Assembly (NCBI GenBank): GCA_023957115.1 | Contig: JAMLHN010000003.1 | Coordinates: forward strand, 126,927-190,926 | Reading direction: 5' to 3' | DNA: 64,000 bases | DNA from: Thermomicrobiales bacterium | Lineage (GTDB): Bacteria; Chloroflexota; Chloroflexia; Thermomicrobiales; UBA6265 | Shown here: piece after piece, positions 43,440 to 52,164 of the stretch | Layout of the letters: each line of letters opens with the position of its first letter | How positions within the stretch are numbered: the first letter of the stretch is position 1 | The notes under the pieces: model-generated | The model's database searches: none | Told to the model about the DNA's origin: nothing | The model's input: only the letters and a program-made list of their open reading frames with translations | Made by a program: the position numbers and the translations under genes

Positions 43440-44042
43440 TTAGTCGGGGTTGCGGTCGAACGGATGACGACGAGGCCGGACCAATCTCCAGAATCCGTAG
43501 ATCAGCAATGCAGCGAGAATACCGGCGCCCACCGCAATACCCAGCGCTCGCTCATCCATGTCCGCTGGCTCGGCTTCGGGCACCTCTTGTATCAACCCGC
43601 CGGAAATTCGGGCAATCGGCGATGCGGCCGGTGAGGCCACGGGAGAGGCGACCGGGGTACCCGAGCCTGCGATCGTGAACGTAAAGGTCCCGGTCTCTTC
43701 GTCACCGTCCTCTGCCGAGAGCGTTGTCCAGTTGACCGTGTAGACGCCGTTGGGAAGATTCGATTCGAGCGCGATGGTCAGGTGCTTGCGGTCCGGATCC
43801 ATCAGGTCGATTTCCGCTTCACCCGTGTGAACGGGGTTGCCACTGGCATCGAGCACGTCCACCCCGCTGCCCTTGGCGATCTCCTGCGTGAACCAGAGCT
43901 CGACGATTACCGGAGCTTCCTCGACTGTCGCGTCCGCTTCGGGTTGGGAGCGGTCGAGCCCCGCGTGCCCCAGCGTCACGGCGGGACTCATCAGGAAGCC
44001 CAGGAGAAGGAGCGCAATGGAAAGCGATTTGACTGATTTCAA
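43440..44042 (-). CDS. CopC domain protein, membrane anchored
   Basis: This 200-residue protein has a signal peptide (SIALLLLGFLMSPAVTLG) followed at the cleavage site by HAGLDRSQPEADATV, where the N-terminal His is a Cu ligand of CopC. The CopC beta-sandwich runs to about 125 (NLPNGVYTVNWTTLSAEDGDEETGTFTFTI). A Pro/Ala/Ser linker and a C-terminal helix (GIAVGAGILAALLIYGFWRLV) anchor it. There is no CopD next to it. It may deliver or store copper at the outer face. Confidence 0.9.
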   Translation of the reverse strand: MKSVKSLSIALLLLGFLMSPAVTLGHAGLDRSQPEADATVEEAPVIVELWFTQEIAKGSGVDVLDASGNPVHTGEAEIDLMDPDRKHLTIALESNLPNGVYTVNWTTLSAEDGDEETGTFTFTIAGSGTPVASPVASPAASPIARISGGLIQEVPEAEPADMDERALGIAVGAGILAALLIYGFWRLVRPRRHPFDRNPD

Positions 44043-44191
44043 GGTGACCTCCTCAAGAGCATACGATCTCCATTCTACCCCTCCGTCTCACCCCGGGGAC
44101 TGGGCGATCACGTTGCCGTCCGGGGTTCCGCACCATCTACTCGACATCATCGCCTCCGAATTCGGTCAATGCACGTACGCTCCGTGCCAGC

Positions 44192-44241
44192 TTGACATCG
44201 GCTGGTTTTGCATCTAGGGTTCGTTACATAAGTAATGAACC
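44192..44241 (+). promoter_or_regulatory. Promoter with YtrA-type operator, second copy
   Basis: TTGACA (44192-44197), 17 bp, TAGGGT (44215-44220), then a palindrome with half-sites GGTTCGTTAC and GTAATGAACC around ATAA (44218-44241). It differs by one base from the operator at 936-959 read on the minus strand, and it overlaps the -10 box in the same way. It precedes the ABC exporter at 44374 by 130 bp. The rest of spacer 44043-44373 shows nothing else certain. Confidence 0.85.
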
Positions 44242-44373
44242 GATGAACAGCGACGGTTTTTGTTGACTACTTCACGCAATTGGCACTATTTGTCGGAAGA
44301 ACGCGGTCGGGCGAGGTAGCACACTCGTACCGGCGCCCACCGCCAACCACACTGAGCGAAAGGAAAGGTTCCC

Positions 44374-45288
44374 GTGATTCGGGCAGAACGGCTCACCAAG
44401 CAATTCGGCGCGACCGTTGCCGTCGATGATCTCTCGTTCGAAGTCAAACCAGGGATGGTGACTGGCTTCCTGGGGCCGAATGGCTCTGGCAAGTCGACCA
44501 CGATGCGGATGATTCTCGGGCTGGACAATCCAACCTCAGGACTGGCCACGGTCGGTGGCCGGAGCTACCGTGAGAACCCAGCTCCCATACATGAAGTGGG
44601 GGCCGTGCTCGACCCGAAGGCCGTGTACGGAAAGCGCAGTGCGGTTCGGCATCTCACGTGGGTCGCGCAAGCCGGCGGGATTCCAACGCGCCGTGTCGAG
44701 GAGGTGCTCGATCTGGTGGGTCTGACGCAGGTGGCCGACAAACAGGTCGGCGGGTTTTCGCTTGGCATGTCCCAACGGCTCGGGATCGCCACGGCGTTGC
44801 TCGGCGATCCCGAAGTGCTCCTCTTCGACGAACCGGTGAACGGGCTCGACCCAGAGGGCATCCTCTGGATTCGGACGCTCATGCGGAATCTCGCCAAAGA
44901 GGGGCGCACCGTCTTCGTCTCGAGCCACCTGATGAGCGAAATGGAGCGGACGGCCGACCATGTGATCGTCATCGGCAAAGGGAAGATGGTGGCCGACACC
45001 AGCATGGCGGAGTTCATGCGGCTTGCGGCCGGTGACGCGGTGCGCGTGGTGTCTCCCCAGGCGGCAACGTTCGTACCGTTGCTGGAGGCCGGTGGCGCCG
45101 AGGTGCATGCCGAGGAGGATCCTGGGGCACTCCTGATTTCAGGGATCGACGCCGCGCGCGTCGGCGAGCTGGCGGCGGAGCATCGCATCGTCTTGCACGA
45201 GCTCACGACTCGGAACGTCAGCCTCGAGCAGGCATTTATGGACCTGACCCGAGACAGCGTGGAGTATCAATCGCACCCGGCCGCGTGA
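44374..45288 (+). CDS. ABC exporter ATP-binding protein, BcrA-like
   Basis: This 304-residue protein starts at GTG 44374 after AAGGAAAGG. Walker A is GPNGSGKST at 34-42, signature FSLGMSQRL, Walker B VLLFDEPVNGLDPEG, and switch His in SSHLMSEM. The C-terminal part (about 220-300) is the BcrA-type regulatory extension. Related proteins export bacitracin, lantibiotics or lipid-like drugs. The YtrA-type operator upstream predicts control by the regulator at 548. Confidence 0.93.
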   Translation: MIRAERLTKQFGATVAVDDLSFEVKPGMVTGFLGPNGSGKSTTMRMILGLDNPTSGLATVGGRSYRENPAPIHEVGAVLDPKAVYGKRSAVRHLTWVAQAGGIPTRRVEEVLDLVGLTQVADKQVGGFSLGMSQRLGIATALLGDPEVLLFDEPVNGLDPEGILWIRTLMRNLAKEGRTVFVSSHLMSEMERTADHVIVIGKGKMVADTSMAEFMRLAAGDAVRVVSPQAATFVPLLEAGGAEVHAEEDPGALLISGIDAARVGELAAEHRIVLHELTTRNVSLEQAFMDLTRDSVEYQSHPAA

Positions 45289-45339
45289 CCAGGACCAACG
45301 GCTCGCCGGCGGGCGAGAACATGATCGAGGAGTAACGAC

Positions 45340-46191
45340 GTGCACATCGCATCCACAGCGCCGGCAGAACGTGAGGCGCAAGCGACGACAACCGCGCCGG
45401 GATTTGGCGCGACGGTTCGGTCAGAGTGGACCAAGTTCAGCTCGGCCCGGTCCAACTGGGTCAGTATCGCCGTGGCCCTGGTGCTCTCAGCCGCGTTGAC
45501 CGCGCTGATTGCCTGGGCAACGGGCTTTACCTGGGACGACTGGAATGCGGCCGATCAGGCGGACTTCGATCCGATCACCTTCAGTTTGAGTGGGCTGCTG
45601 GTCGCGGGTATTGTCTTCGTGGTGCTCGGCGTCAATCTTGCCGCGTCCGAGTACTCGAGCGGTATGATCCGGCGCTCACCTTGCGACCACGCCCAACCGA
45701 GGTCGTGTGCTGCTTGCCAAATGTCTGTCATCGCCGCGGTCACCACCGTCGCGGCGCTGGTCGTCAACGCGGCCATTGTCGCGGCCGGGAATCTGGTCTT
45801 CGGTCTGCATGACATGCCGACGGCGAGCCTGACCGACCGCGACACGGTTCGCGCCATCGCCGGCCTCACGCTGGTGGCGTTCGTCTTTCCCATCATCGGC
45901 GTCGCGATGGCGTTCATCTTTCGCTCGTCCGCTGCGGCGATTACCGCGGTGCTGGCGCTGCTCTTTCTCCCGTCGATACCCGGCGGCCTCCCGCCTCGCC
46001 GCTGGCAGGAGGATGTGCTGGCGTGGTTGCCCGGCCCGTTGACCGACAGCGTCTCGATTGGATTTCTGACGACCGACAGCGCGATGACGAAAGGCGTCGT
46101 GGTGTCGGTTATCGGATTGATCATCTGGCTGGTCTTGTTCCTCGGCGCCGCATGGGTTCTCCTCAACTGCCGCGACGCCTGGACTCGTTAG
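45340..46191 (+). CDS. ABC-2 type permease with a frame-scrambled loop
   Basis: This 283-residue partner of the ATPase at 44374 has six hydrophobic segments. Up to SSGMIR (residue 111) it matches bacterial ABC-2 permeases. The next 18 residues (RSPCDHAQPRSCAACQMS) do not. Read in another frame the same DNA gives AHLATTPNRGRVLLAKCL, exactly what the family has there. The original frame resumes at VIAAVTTVAAL. Two compensating small indels, near 45672 and 45727, explain this. Whether they are real or assembly errors is open. Confidence 0.85.
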   Translation: MHIASTAPAEREAQATTTAPGFGATVRSEWTKFSSARSNWVSIAVALVLSAALTALIAWATGFTWDDWNAADQADFDPITFSLSGLLVAGIVFVVLGVNLAASEYSSGMIRRSPCDHAQPRSCAACQMSVIAAVTTVAALVVNAAIVAAGNLVFGLHDMPTASLTDRDTVRAIAGLTLVAFVFPIIGVAMAFIFRSSAAAITAVLALLFLPSIPGGLPPRRWQEDVLAWLPGPLTDSVSIGFLTTDSAMTKGVVVSVIGLIIWLVLFLGAAWVLLNCRDAWTR

Positions 46192-46225
46192 CCCATGTTT
46201 GAAAACTCGATGAGGTGCCTTCGTC

Positions 46226-46253
46226 CCCGCTGGATTCCGGCGAATCCAGCGGG
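46226..46253. terminator. Bidirectional terminator hairpin
   Basis: CCCGCTGGATTC (46226-46237) pairs perfectly with GAATCCAGCGGG (46242-46253) around a CGGC loop, 35 bp after the permease stop and before the convergent L,D-transpeptidase gene. Confidence 0.75.
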
Positions 46254-46366
46254 TCGTTGCCTCGAAATGAGCCCCCCGGAACCGGGCCGGCGTCTACTCA
46301 TGCGATGCTGGGCTGGGGCGGTGGTGCACTGATCGTGCCGCATCCTGGTGTGTTCACCTGAACCGT

Positions 46367-46395
46367 CTCAGGCCCCCAGGGCTCAGAACGCAGGA
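46367..46395. repeat. Degenerate heptad array near the L,D-transpeptidase stop
   Basis: Imperfect CTCAGGA-type units (CTCAGGC, CCCAGGG, CTCAGAA, CGCAGGA) with one extra base end 16 bp from the stop codon at 46412-46414. It is a decayed member of the family seen intact at 26657. Confidence 0.45.
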
Positions 46396-46411
46396 CCGTT
46401 TCAAGCACGCT

Positions 46412-47608
46412 CTAGTAGTGGATCTCGACTCTGGTGCCGATGCCGGCCACACCATAGAGCCATTCGGCAAAGCCCATCGGCAGGTTGACGCACCCGTGAC
46501 TCATGGGCGCACCGAAGTTGTCATGCCAGTAGGTGCCATGGATCGCATGTCCGACATCGGTGAAGTACATCACCCAGGGAACATCCGGGACGTTGTAGTA
46601 CTCACCGCCGAGCACCCCTTCCATGGTCTGGAACTCGAGCTTCGAGTTGATATAGAACGTACCGGGTGGGGTATCGAAGCCGTCGCGGCCAGTGCTGACA
46701 TAAGTCTCGGCAACGGCCTCGCTCCCCTCCCAGACGACCATGTACTGGCTGCTGAGATTGACCTCGATCCAAAGCTCGCCTGACCCGTCGATGACGGGCG
46801 CCTCCGGTTCCGGCTCGATAAAGAGATCTTCGGAATACGTCGGGTAGTCGCTGGTCGGCGTTCCCGTCGTCTCCAGGTTGTACTGCCGGGCCAGAATCGA
46901 TCCAACCGGAAGCATGTGGACGCCGTCTGCCTCGCTCCAGGCGAGCTTGCCCCGCTCGAAGACCTGATACCGAATACCGCGGGCCCCTTGGAACTCTTCC
47001 GAGATCGGGTTGCCCAGGTATGCGGCTCCGCCCGTGGCCTCCCAGAAATCCTTGAATCCGTGTTGTACGGTGTGGCGGGTTTCCGGCACGTAGGTCAGGG
47101 TATCCGTGTTCGGCTGGGCGACCGCGTCGTCCGCCAGCGGGATCCACGCCCGCGTCTCATTGGCCAGATAGGAGAGGGAGCCGCCACTCCCACCGCTGCC
47201 GGAAATGTTCGGCACGCTGCGGAATACGGTGACGGGCTTGAGCTCCTCGCCGATCTTCCCAAGGTGCACGACGATGCCCTCGGGATCGTCCGGAACGTAC
47301 TCGAACCGAGCGTACTCGTAGTACTGCACGATCCGGTCGTTTTCGGTCAGCTCGGCGGTAATGGGATAACCGTAGGCATTCACCCCGCCGCCCGCACGCC
47401 ACTGATCGAGGAAGACGCCGTCGATCGTCTGTCCAGTCTCCGGGATGAAGACCGTACGTGGAGGGGACCAGTCGGATTGAGCGGCGGTGGCGCCGGGTGA
47501 CACGCCGATTGTCAGAATCGGGACGAGTAACGCGAGAAGTGCGAGGAGCGGCAATCCCAGACCGGAAAACGGTCGTCGCGCAGTACGAATCACCCCAAAC
47601 GCCAACAT
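46412..47608 (-). CDS. L,D-transpeptidase (YkuD) with N-terminal repeat region
   Basis: This 398-residue exported protein is read from ATG 47608 (MLAFGVIRTARRPF), with a signal or anchor helix LGLPLLALLALLVPILTIGV. Residues about 50-220 hold two copies of a module with VFLDQWRAGGGVNAYGYPI and FKDFWEATGGAAYLGNPIS, an LGFP-like repeat seen in Chloroflexota wall proteins. The YkuD catalytic domain closes the protein, with HGTYWHDNFGAPMSHGCVNLPM carrying the catalytic His and Cys. It makes 3-3 cross-links or attaches proteins. Confidence 0.93.
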   Translation of the reverse strand: MLAFGVIRTARRPFSGLGLPLLALLALLVPILTIGVSPGATAAQSDWSPPRTVFIPETGQTIDGVFLDQWRAGGGVNAYGYPITAELTENDRIVQYYEYARFEYVPDDPEGIVVHLGKIGEELKPVTVFRSVPNISGSGGSGGSLSYLANETRAWIPLADDAVAQPNTDTLTYVPETRHTVQHGFKDFWEATGGAAYLGNPISEEFQGARGIRYQVFERGKLAWSEADGVHMLPVGSILARQYNLETTGTPTSDYPTYSEDLFIEPEPEAPVIDGSGELWIEVNLSSQYMVVWEGSEAVAETYVSTGRDGFDTPPGTFYINSKLEFQTMEGVLGGEYYNVPDVPWVMYFTDVGHAIHGTYWHDNFGAPMSHGCVNLPMGFAEWLYGVAGIGTRVEIHY

Positions 47609-47624
47609 ATCGATCCCCCTGAGT

Positions 47625-47797
47625 TTGTATCGTTGTGTGGCAGGTTGGCCTGCAAGCCAACATCGGTTTGCCCACAGGCACAAAATACGCCCAGCTTCTC
47701 GACTTCTCCGCTTCGGGGCGGATGATACCGGCTGGTGAGGCCCGGAATCCGGGACGACTGGCTGAGGTATCGTTCGTCGAGGGCGGGGCGTCAATTG
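47625..47797 (-). promoter_or_regulatory. Promoter and long structured leader of the L,D-transpeptidase gene
   Basis: On the minus strand TTGACG (47797-47792) and GATACC, 17 bp apart, could start a leader of about 150 nt. Near its 3' end a nested stem forms: TGTGGGCA with TGCCACACA, enclosing GTTGG with CCAAC. CCCGGATTCCGGG upstream forms another stem. The leader could be a riboswitch-like element; I could not match it to a known class. Confidence 0.35.
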
Positions 47798-47864
47798 ACC
47801 ACGGGCCGCATGGTAGCACGCCCGCATGCGAATTCAAGAATCCTTTCCCAAATTCATCGAATCT

Positions 47865-48716
47865 TCAGGATTTCGCGAGCTCGAAGTCGAGACTGATATC
47901 CAGCGATGGTGCGGAATGTGTCAGGGCGCCGGATGAGATCAGATCGACACCGGTTTCCGCAACCGCTCGAATGCGCTCGAGCGTAATCCCGCCCGATGCT
48001 TCCACCAGGGCGCGGCCGTCGACCAGCTCGACGGCCGCTCGCATATCTTCGAGCGACATGTTGTCGAGCATGATGATGTCGGCGCCGGCGTCGAGCGCTT
48101 CCTGCACTCCGGCCAGATCGACGACTTCGACCTCGACCCTCGAGGTGTGCGGGGCGCGTTTTCTGGCGGCGGTGACCGCATCGCGAATCGGATGCTCGCC
48201 GCCGATCGCGGCCAGGTGGTTGTCCTTGATCAGGACGGCATCTCCCAGATTGAACCGGTGATTGGCGCCCCCTCCGTGGCGAACGGCTGCCTTTTCCAGA
48301 TAGCGCAGGCCCGGCGTCGTTTTTCGGGTATCGATAACGGACGCATCGGTCCCGTCCAGGTGTCGCACGTACCGTTCGGTCATGGTCGCGATACCCGAGA
48401 GCCGTTGAATCAGATTCAGCGCGGTCCGTTCCGCGGCCAGGATCGAGCGGGCATTGCCGGAGATTCGGGCAAGCTCGGTTCCCTTGGTTACCCGGTCGCC
48501 ATCCCGAGCCGATGGCTGGAAGGTGATCGTCGGATCGACCCGGGCGAAGACCGCGCGCGCGGTCTCCATCCCGGAAATGACCCCATCCTGTTTGGCGAGC
48601 ATGGTCGCGACGGCTTGCCGGTCCACCGGAATCGTCGATTCGCTGGTGACATCACCGAGTGAGAGGTCTTCACGCAGCGCGAGCTCGATCAGGTCGAGCG
48701 CAGGATCGTAGGTCAT
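47865..48716 (-). CDS. nadC: Nicotinate-nucleotide diphosphorylase (carboxylating)
   Basis: NadC converts quinolinate and PRPP to nicotinate mononucleotide. The 283 residues include LREDLSLGDVTSESTI, ALNLIQRLSGIATMT, VIDTRKTTPGLRYLEKAAVRHGGGANHRFNLGDAVLIKDNHL (quoted in parts; phosphate- and quinolinate-binding residues) and VEVEVVDLAGVQEAL. It is complete. It is the last gene of a four-gene unit; no nadA or nadB is next to it. Confidence 0.95.
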   Translation of the reverse strand: MTYDPALDLIELALREDLSLGDVTSESTIPVDRQAVATMLAKQDGVISGMETARAVFARVDPTITFQPSARDGDRVTKGTELARISGNARSILAAERTALNLIQRLSGIATMTERYVRHLDGTDASVIDTRKTTPGLRYLEKAAVRHGGGANHRFNLGDAVLIKDNHLAAIGGEHPIRDAVTAARKRAPHTSRVEVEVVDLAGVQEALDAGADIIMLDNMSLEDMRAAVELVDGRALVEASGGITLERIRAVAETGVDLISSGALTHSAPSLDISLDFELAKS

Positions 48717-48720
48717 GGCA

Positions 48721-50001
48721 TTAGTTCAGCGTCAGAACTTCACGGAACTGCGCGTCGTCGTCGAATGGTCCAATCAAGGCGAGGCTGAGCAGGTCGGTGC
48801 GGAAGAGTTCCTTCGACAGCTCGTGCACTTGCTCCGCGGTGACTGCCTCGATCTTCGCGGTCACCTCTTCCGGGGTCAGGATCTCGCCATAAACCAGCTC
48901 CTGGCTTCCGACCCAGCTCGCCATCGAGCGGGAGTCTTCCAACCCCATCAACAAACGTCCCTTGCGGAGCTCCTTCGTGCGCTCCAACTCCTCCAGGGGT
49001 ACGCCTTCGTCCCGCAGGCGCGCGAGCTCGTGGCAGATCGCCCCGATCGCTTCTGGAACGCGCTTGACATCCGTCCCCGCATAGACGATTCCCTGACCGA
49101 CATCCTCATACGGCCGAAAATAACCGTAGACGGAGTAGACCAATCCACGCTTTTCGCGAATCTCCTGGAAGAGCCGCGAGCTCATTCCTGAGGAGAGGAT
49201 CGCTTCGATCGTTCCCTGTACGTAGCGGCGCTCGGTCGTGAAGGGGAGTGCCGGCATCCCGATGCAGAGGTGCGCTTGCTCGGTCGGACGCTCGAGCAGA
49301 TGGAGCCGTTTTTCGCTCTGTTCGACCTGGGCCGGAACGAACGCATCCGGCTCACCGTAATGTTCCAGATTGCCGAAGTACCTCTCGGTCAGCTCCACGA
49401 TGTGGGCGTGATCGACATCGCCTCCAGCCGCGACAACCATTCGCTTCGGGAGATAGTTGCGTTTCCAGAAGTCGACCATCTGCTCGCGCGAGATTGCGTT
49501 GACGGTCTCGACCGATCCAGCGATCGGCCGGCCAACCGGGTCCGGTCCCCAGATGACCTCGTCGATGATCTCGTGCACCAGCTCCTCGGGAGAGTCTTCG
49601 GTCCCCCGAATCTCCTCCACGATGACTGAGCGCTCTTTCTCGAGCTCAGTGGCATCGATCAGGGAGTTGTTGAGCATATCGGCCAGGACATCGAAGGCCA
49701 GATCGGTTTTCGTGCTGGGAACCTTGACCCAGTAGTTGGTCGATTCCCGGCCGGTGCCGGCATTGAGAATGCCACCGACACCCTCGACCTCTTCGGAGAT
49801 CATCTTGGCATCGGGGCGGTTCGTGGTTCCCTTGAACAGCATGTGTTCAAGAAAATGCGAGACCCCCGCCACCTCGGGCTGCTCATAGCGCGACCCGATA
49901 TCGAAATAGAGGATCAGACTGGCAGATTTGACCCCGGACATGGGACCGGTAACGACGCGCACTCCATTGGCGAGCACGCTTTTGTTGTACAGAGCGGGCA
50001 A
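48721..50001 (-). CDS. M16 family zinc peptidase
   Basis: This 426-residue pitrilysin/MPP-like peptidase has the inverted zinc motif HFLEH in VSHFLEHMLFKGT, with the distal Glu in ERSVIVEEI. The second half (about 200-420) has the M16 C-terminal R/Y signature KRGLVYSVYGYF. Single-module M16B proteins of this length form homodimers. It lies 4 bp before nadC and 17 bp after the pncC-like gene. Confidence 0.94.
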   Translation of the reverse strand: MPALYNKSVLANGVRVVTGPMSGVKSASLILYFDIGSRYEQPEVAGVSHFLEHMLFKGTTNRPDAKMISEEVEGVGGILNAGTGRESTNYWVKVPSTKTDLAFDVLADMLNNSLIDATELEKERSVIVEEIRGTEDSPEELVHEIIDEVIWGPDPVGRPIAGSVETVNAISREQMVDFWKRNYLPKRMVVAAGGDVDHAHIVELTERYFGNLEHYGEPDAFVPAQVEQSEKRLHLLERPTEQAHLCIGMPALPFTTERRYVQGTIEAILSSGMSSRLFQEIREKRGLVYSVYGYFRPYEDVGQGIVYAGTDVKRVPEAIGAICHELARLRDEGVPLEELERTKELRKGRLLMGLEDSRSMASWVGSQELVYGEILTPEEVTAKIEAVTAEQVHELSKELFRTDLLSLALIGPFDDDAQFREVLTLN

Positions 50002-50018
50002 TGAGCTCTCCTTGATTG

Positions 50019-50519
50019 CTAGCGATCGGCTGCCGCGACCATCTGATTCGCGGCTTCGAGCAGGTAGGTCAATGCGTGAAACGCCGTCTGGTCGATGATG
50101 CGCGCTCGGTCTCCTTCGAAATGGAGCTCGAATGCTTCCAGCCAGATCGGAGTTGCAATACCAATGTAAACCAGGCCGACCGGCTTACGCGCCGTGCCGC
50201 CGGTTGGCCCGGCAATTCCCGTCGTCGATACGGCGATATCGGCGCCGATCAGCGTGCGTGCCCCGGCGGCCATGGCGCGCGCACACTCGAAGCTGACCGC
50301 CCCCTTCTCCTCCAGAATCGCATGCGATACGCCCAGTACGTTGTGTTTGACTGAGTTGGAGTACGAAACCACGCTCCCGAGGAAATAGGCCGAGCTCCCG
50401 GAGATCGACGCGATCCGGGAGGCGACGGTTCCGCCCGTGCACGATTCGGCCGTGCCGAGGGTCGGGCCCGATCGCTCGGCCAGCAGCCGGTTGAGCTGGA
50501 TTTCGGGAGCTTCGGTCAT
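50019..50519 (-). CDS. pncC: CinA C-terminal domain protein (NMN amidohydrolase)
   Basis: This 166-residue stand-alone CinA-C/YgaD domain has GPTLGTAESCTGGTVASRIASISGSSAYFLGSVVSYSNSVK (quoted in parts) and ADIAVSTTGIAGPTGGTARKPVGLVYIGI, with the active-site Ser and Thr regions intact. PncC deamidates NMN to nicotinate mononucleotide, the same product NadC makes two genes downstream. Confidence 0.92.
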   Translation of the reverse strand: MTEAPEIQLNRLLAERSGPTLGTAESCTGGTVASRIASISGSSAYFLGSVVSYSNSVKHNVLGVSHAILEEKGAVSFECARAMAAGARTLIGADIAVSTTGIAGPTGGTARKPVGLVYIGIATPIWLEAFELHFEGDRARIIDQTAFHALTYLLEAANQMVAAADR

Positions 50520-50529
50520 CGAGACCGTC

Positions 50530-51309
50530 TCAACCTTCGATCTTCATGTAGCGAAAGTCCTCAGCGTAGTCAACGGGCGGTGTCCGTTTGGCGCCATCCT
50601 CCGCAGACCACTTGCGCAGCATTGGACCGGGATCCCAATCGCCCATCTGACTCTTGTGCTGCCGCAGCGCCTCGATCTTGCGATCGATCGTGCTCGAGGT
50701 ATCGACCCAGACGTCTGGCTCACGGGAATTGGAGATATAGACCTCCTGGATCTTGATCGGTTCCAGACCTTCCTCCAGCAGCTCGGGGAAGTAGTTGCGG
50801 TTCCCAGCTGCCGGGAAGAGGGCTTCGATGGCGGCAGTCGCAACCGCGCGATGATCCGGATGGTTGATGTATTGGTTCCCGTAGAAATAGACAGATGGGT
50901 CTTGACAGACAATGACTTCGGTCTGGAACTGGCGAATGACCCGCACCAGATCGCGCCGGAGGTCCAGGTCGGGCACGACCATCCCATCCGGACGGTCGAG
51001 GTTGACCAGATGGGAAATCCCGAGGATCTTGTTCGCGGCCAATTGTTCCGATTTACGCGTTTCGGCCAGTTTTTCGGGCGTCATGCCCGGATCGTCACTG
51101 CCGCTCGAGCCGTCGGTCACGACGCAGAGACAGATCTCGCATCCTTCGTCCGCCCAGCGTGCCGCGGTTCCGCCGCATCCGAATTCCATATCGTCCGGAT
51201 GCGCGAAGATCAGAAGCACTCGCTTACCGAGCGGAATCTCACGTGGCTCGACCACATCCTCGATCGGCTCTTCGTGCGCCTGTTTCTCGTCGGCGACCTT
51301 GTCAGACAC
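50530..51309 (-). CDS. PIG-L family deacetylase
   Basis: This 259-residue zinc LmbE-like hydrolase has LLIFAHPDDMEFGCGGTAARWADEG with the AHPDDxE metal site and a distal His in NQYINHPDHRAVATAA. Related enzymes deacetylate GlcNAc-inositol (MshB), GlcNAc-malate (BshB) or PIGs. Bacillithiol or mycothiol synthesis is possible, but no ligase gene is close. It starts a probable operon with pncC 10 bp downstream. Confidence 0.93.
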   Translation of the reverse strand: MSDKVADEKQAHEEPIEDVVEPREIPLGKRVLLIFAHPDDMEFGCGGTAARWADEGCEICLCVVTDGSSGSDDPGMTPEKLAETRKSEQLAANKILGISHLVNLDRPDGMVVPDLDLRRDLVRVIRQFQTEVIVCQDPSVYFYGNQYINHPDHRAVATAAIEALFPAAGNRNYFPELLEEGLEPIKIQEVYISNSREPDVWVDTSSTIDRKIEALRQHKSQMGDWDPGPMLRKWSAEDGAKRTPPVDYAEDFRYMKIEG

Positions 51310-51448
51310 TCATGACTCCTCGTTCATAGGCTCGGAATAGCTCCCTCAGAGCATACAGCGGAGCGTTGCTCGCTTGACATCGCAGGTTCGCCCGACCAGC
51401 ATTGCGGTACGCAGGCGCCTGGACAGGGGCCAACATCGAGGGGAAACC

Positions 51449-52159
51449 GTGCCATCTGCGGATGCACATACATCGGACAGTCCACGGCCGGACGATCGGC
51501 CGCAAGTCAGCCATGCAATGGAGGACTATCTCAAGGCGGCGTATCGGTTGACGATGGACGGCCGCCCGGCGACGACGCAGCTGCTGGCTGAGGAACTCGG
51601 GGTGTCCGGGCCGTCCGTGACCAATATGATCAAGCGGTTGCACGATATGCACCTGGTCCGGCATACCCGGTATCAGGGGGTCGAGCTGACGCCCGCGGGA
51701 GAGAAGATCGCGCTCGAAGTCGTGCGTCATCATCGTTTGCTCGAGCTCTATCTGGCGGAAACGCTCGGGTACTCCTGGGATGAGGTGCACGAAGAAGCGG
51801 AGAAACTGGAGCATCACGTTTCTGACGAGCTGGAAGCGCGTATGGACTCCTACCTCGGCTTTCCGACGCGCGACCCGCACGGCGACCCGATTCCGACCCG
51901 GGAAGGGGTCGTGCCTCCCGATCTCGATCTCCCGCTGGCCGATCTGGGAATCGGCATCGCCGCGACGGTGGTGCGTGTTTCGGACCGGGATCCTGAGCAG
52001 CTTCGCTATCTGGCCGAGCTCGGCCTTATTCCGGGCACGCAGGTGACCATCGTCGAGCGATTGCCCTTCGACGATCTGGCCCGCATCGAGGTGGGCGGGC
52101 AGATCCACATCATCGGCCGCCAGCTCTCGCGCGCCGTTTGGGTCGAACGGCCGGAGTAG
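51449..52159 (+). CDS. MntR/DtxR family metal-dependent regulator with FeoA-like domain
   Basis: This 236-residue regulator is read from GTG 51449 after GAGGGG. The winged helix is at about 20-85 (MEDYLKAAYRLTMDGRPATTQLLAEELGVSGPSVTNMIKRLHDM), and the dimerisation/metal domain is at about 86-150 (VVRHHRLLELYLAETLGYSWDEVHEEAEKLEHHVSDELEARMD). The FeoA/SH3-like domain is at about 165-235. The EEAEKLEHHVS helix supplies the usual ligands. It should repress or activate metal uptake in response to Mn or Fe; no transporter is adjacent. Confidence 0.92.
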   Translation: MPSADAHTSDSPRPDDRPQVSHAMEDYLKAAYRLTMDGRPATTQLLAEELGVSGPSVTNMIKRLHDMHLVRHTRYQGVELTPAGEKIALEVVRHHRLLELYLAETLGYSWDEVHEEAEKLEHHVSDELEARMDSYLGFPTRDPHGDPIPTREGVVPPDLDLPLADLGIGIAATVVRVSDRDPEQLRYLAELGLIPGTQVTIVERLPFDDLARIEVGGQIHIIGRQLSRAVWVERPE

Positions 52160-52164
52160 GGTGG

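Noticed and set aside
47640..47700. GGGCAAACC reminiscent of a cyclic di-GMP (GEMM-I) riboswitch
   Set aside because: The flanking stems and the GCCTCCGGCC-type receptor of GEMM-I are absent, so it is not called.
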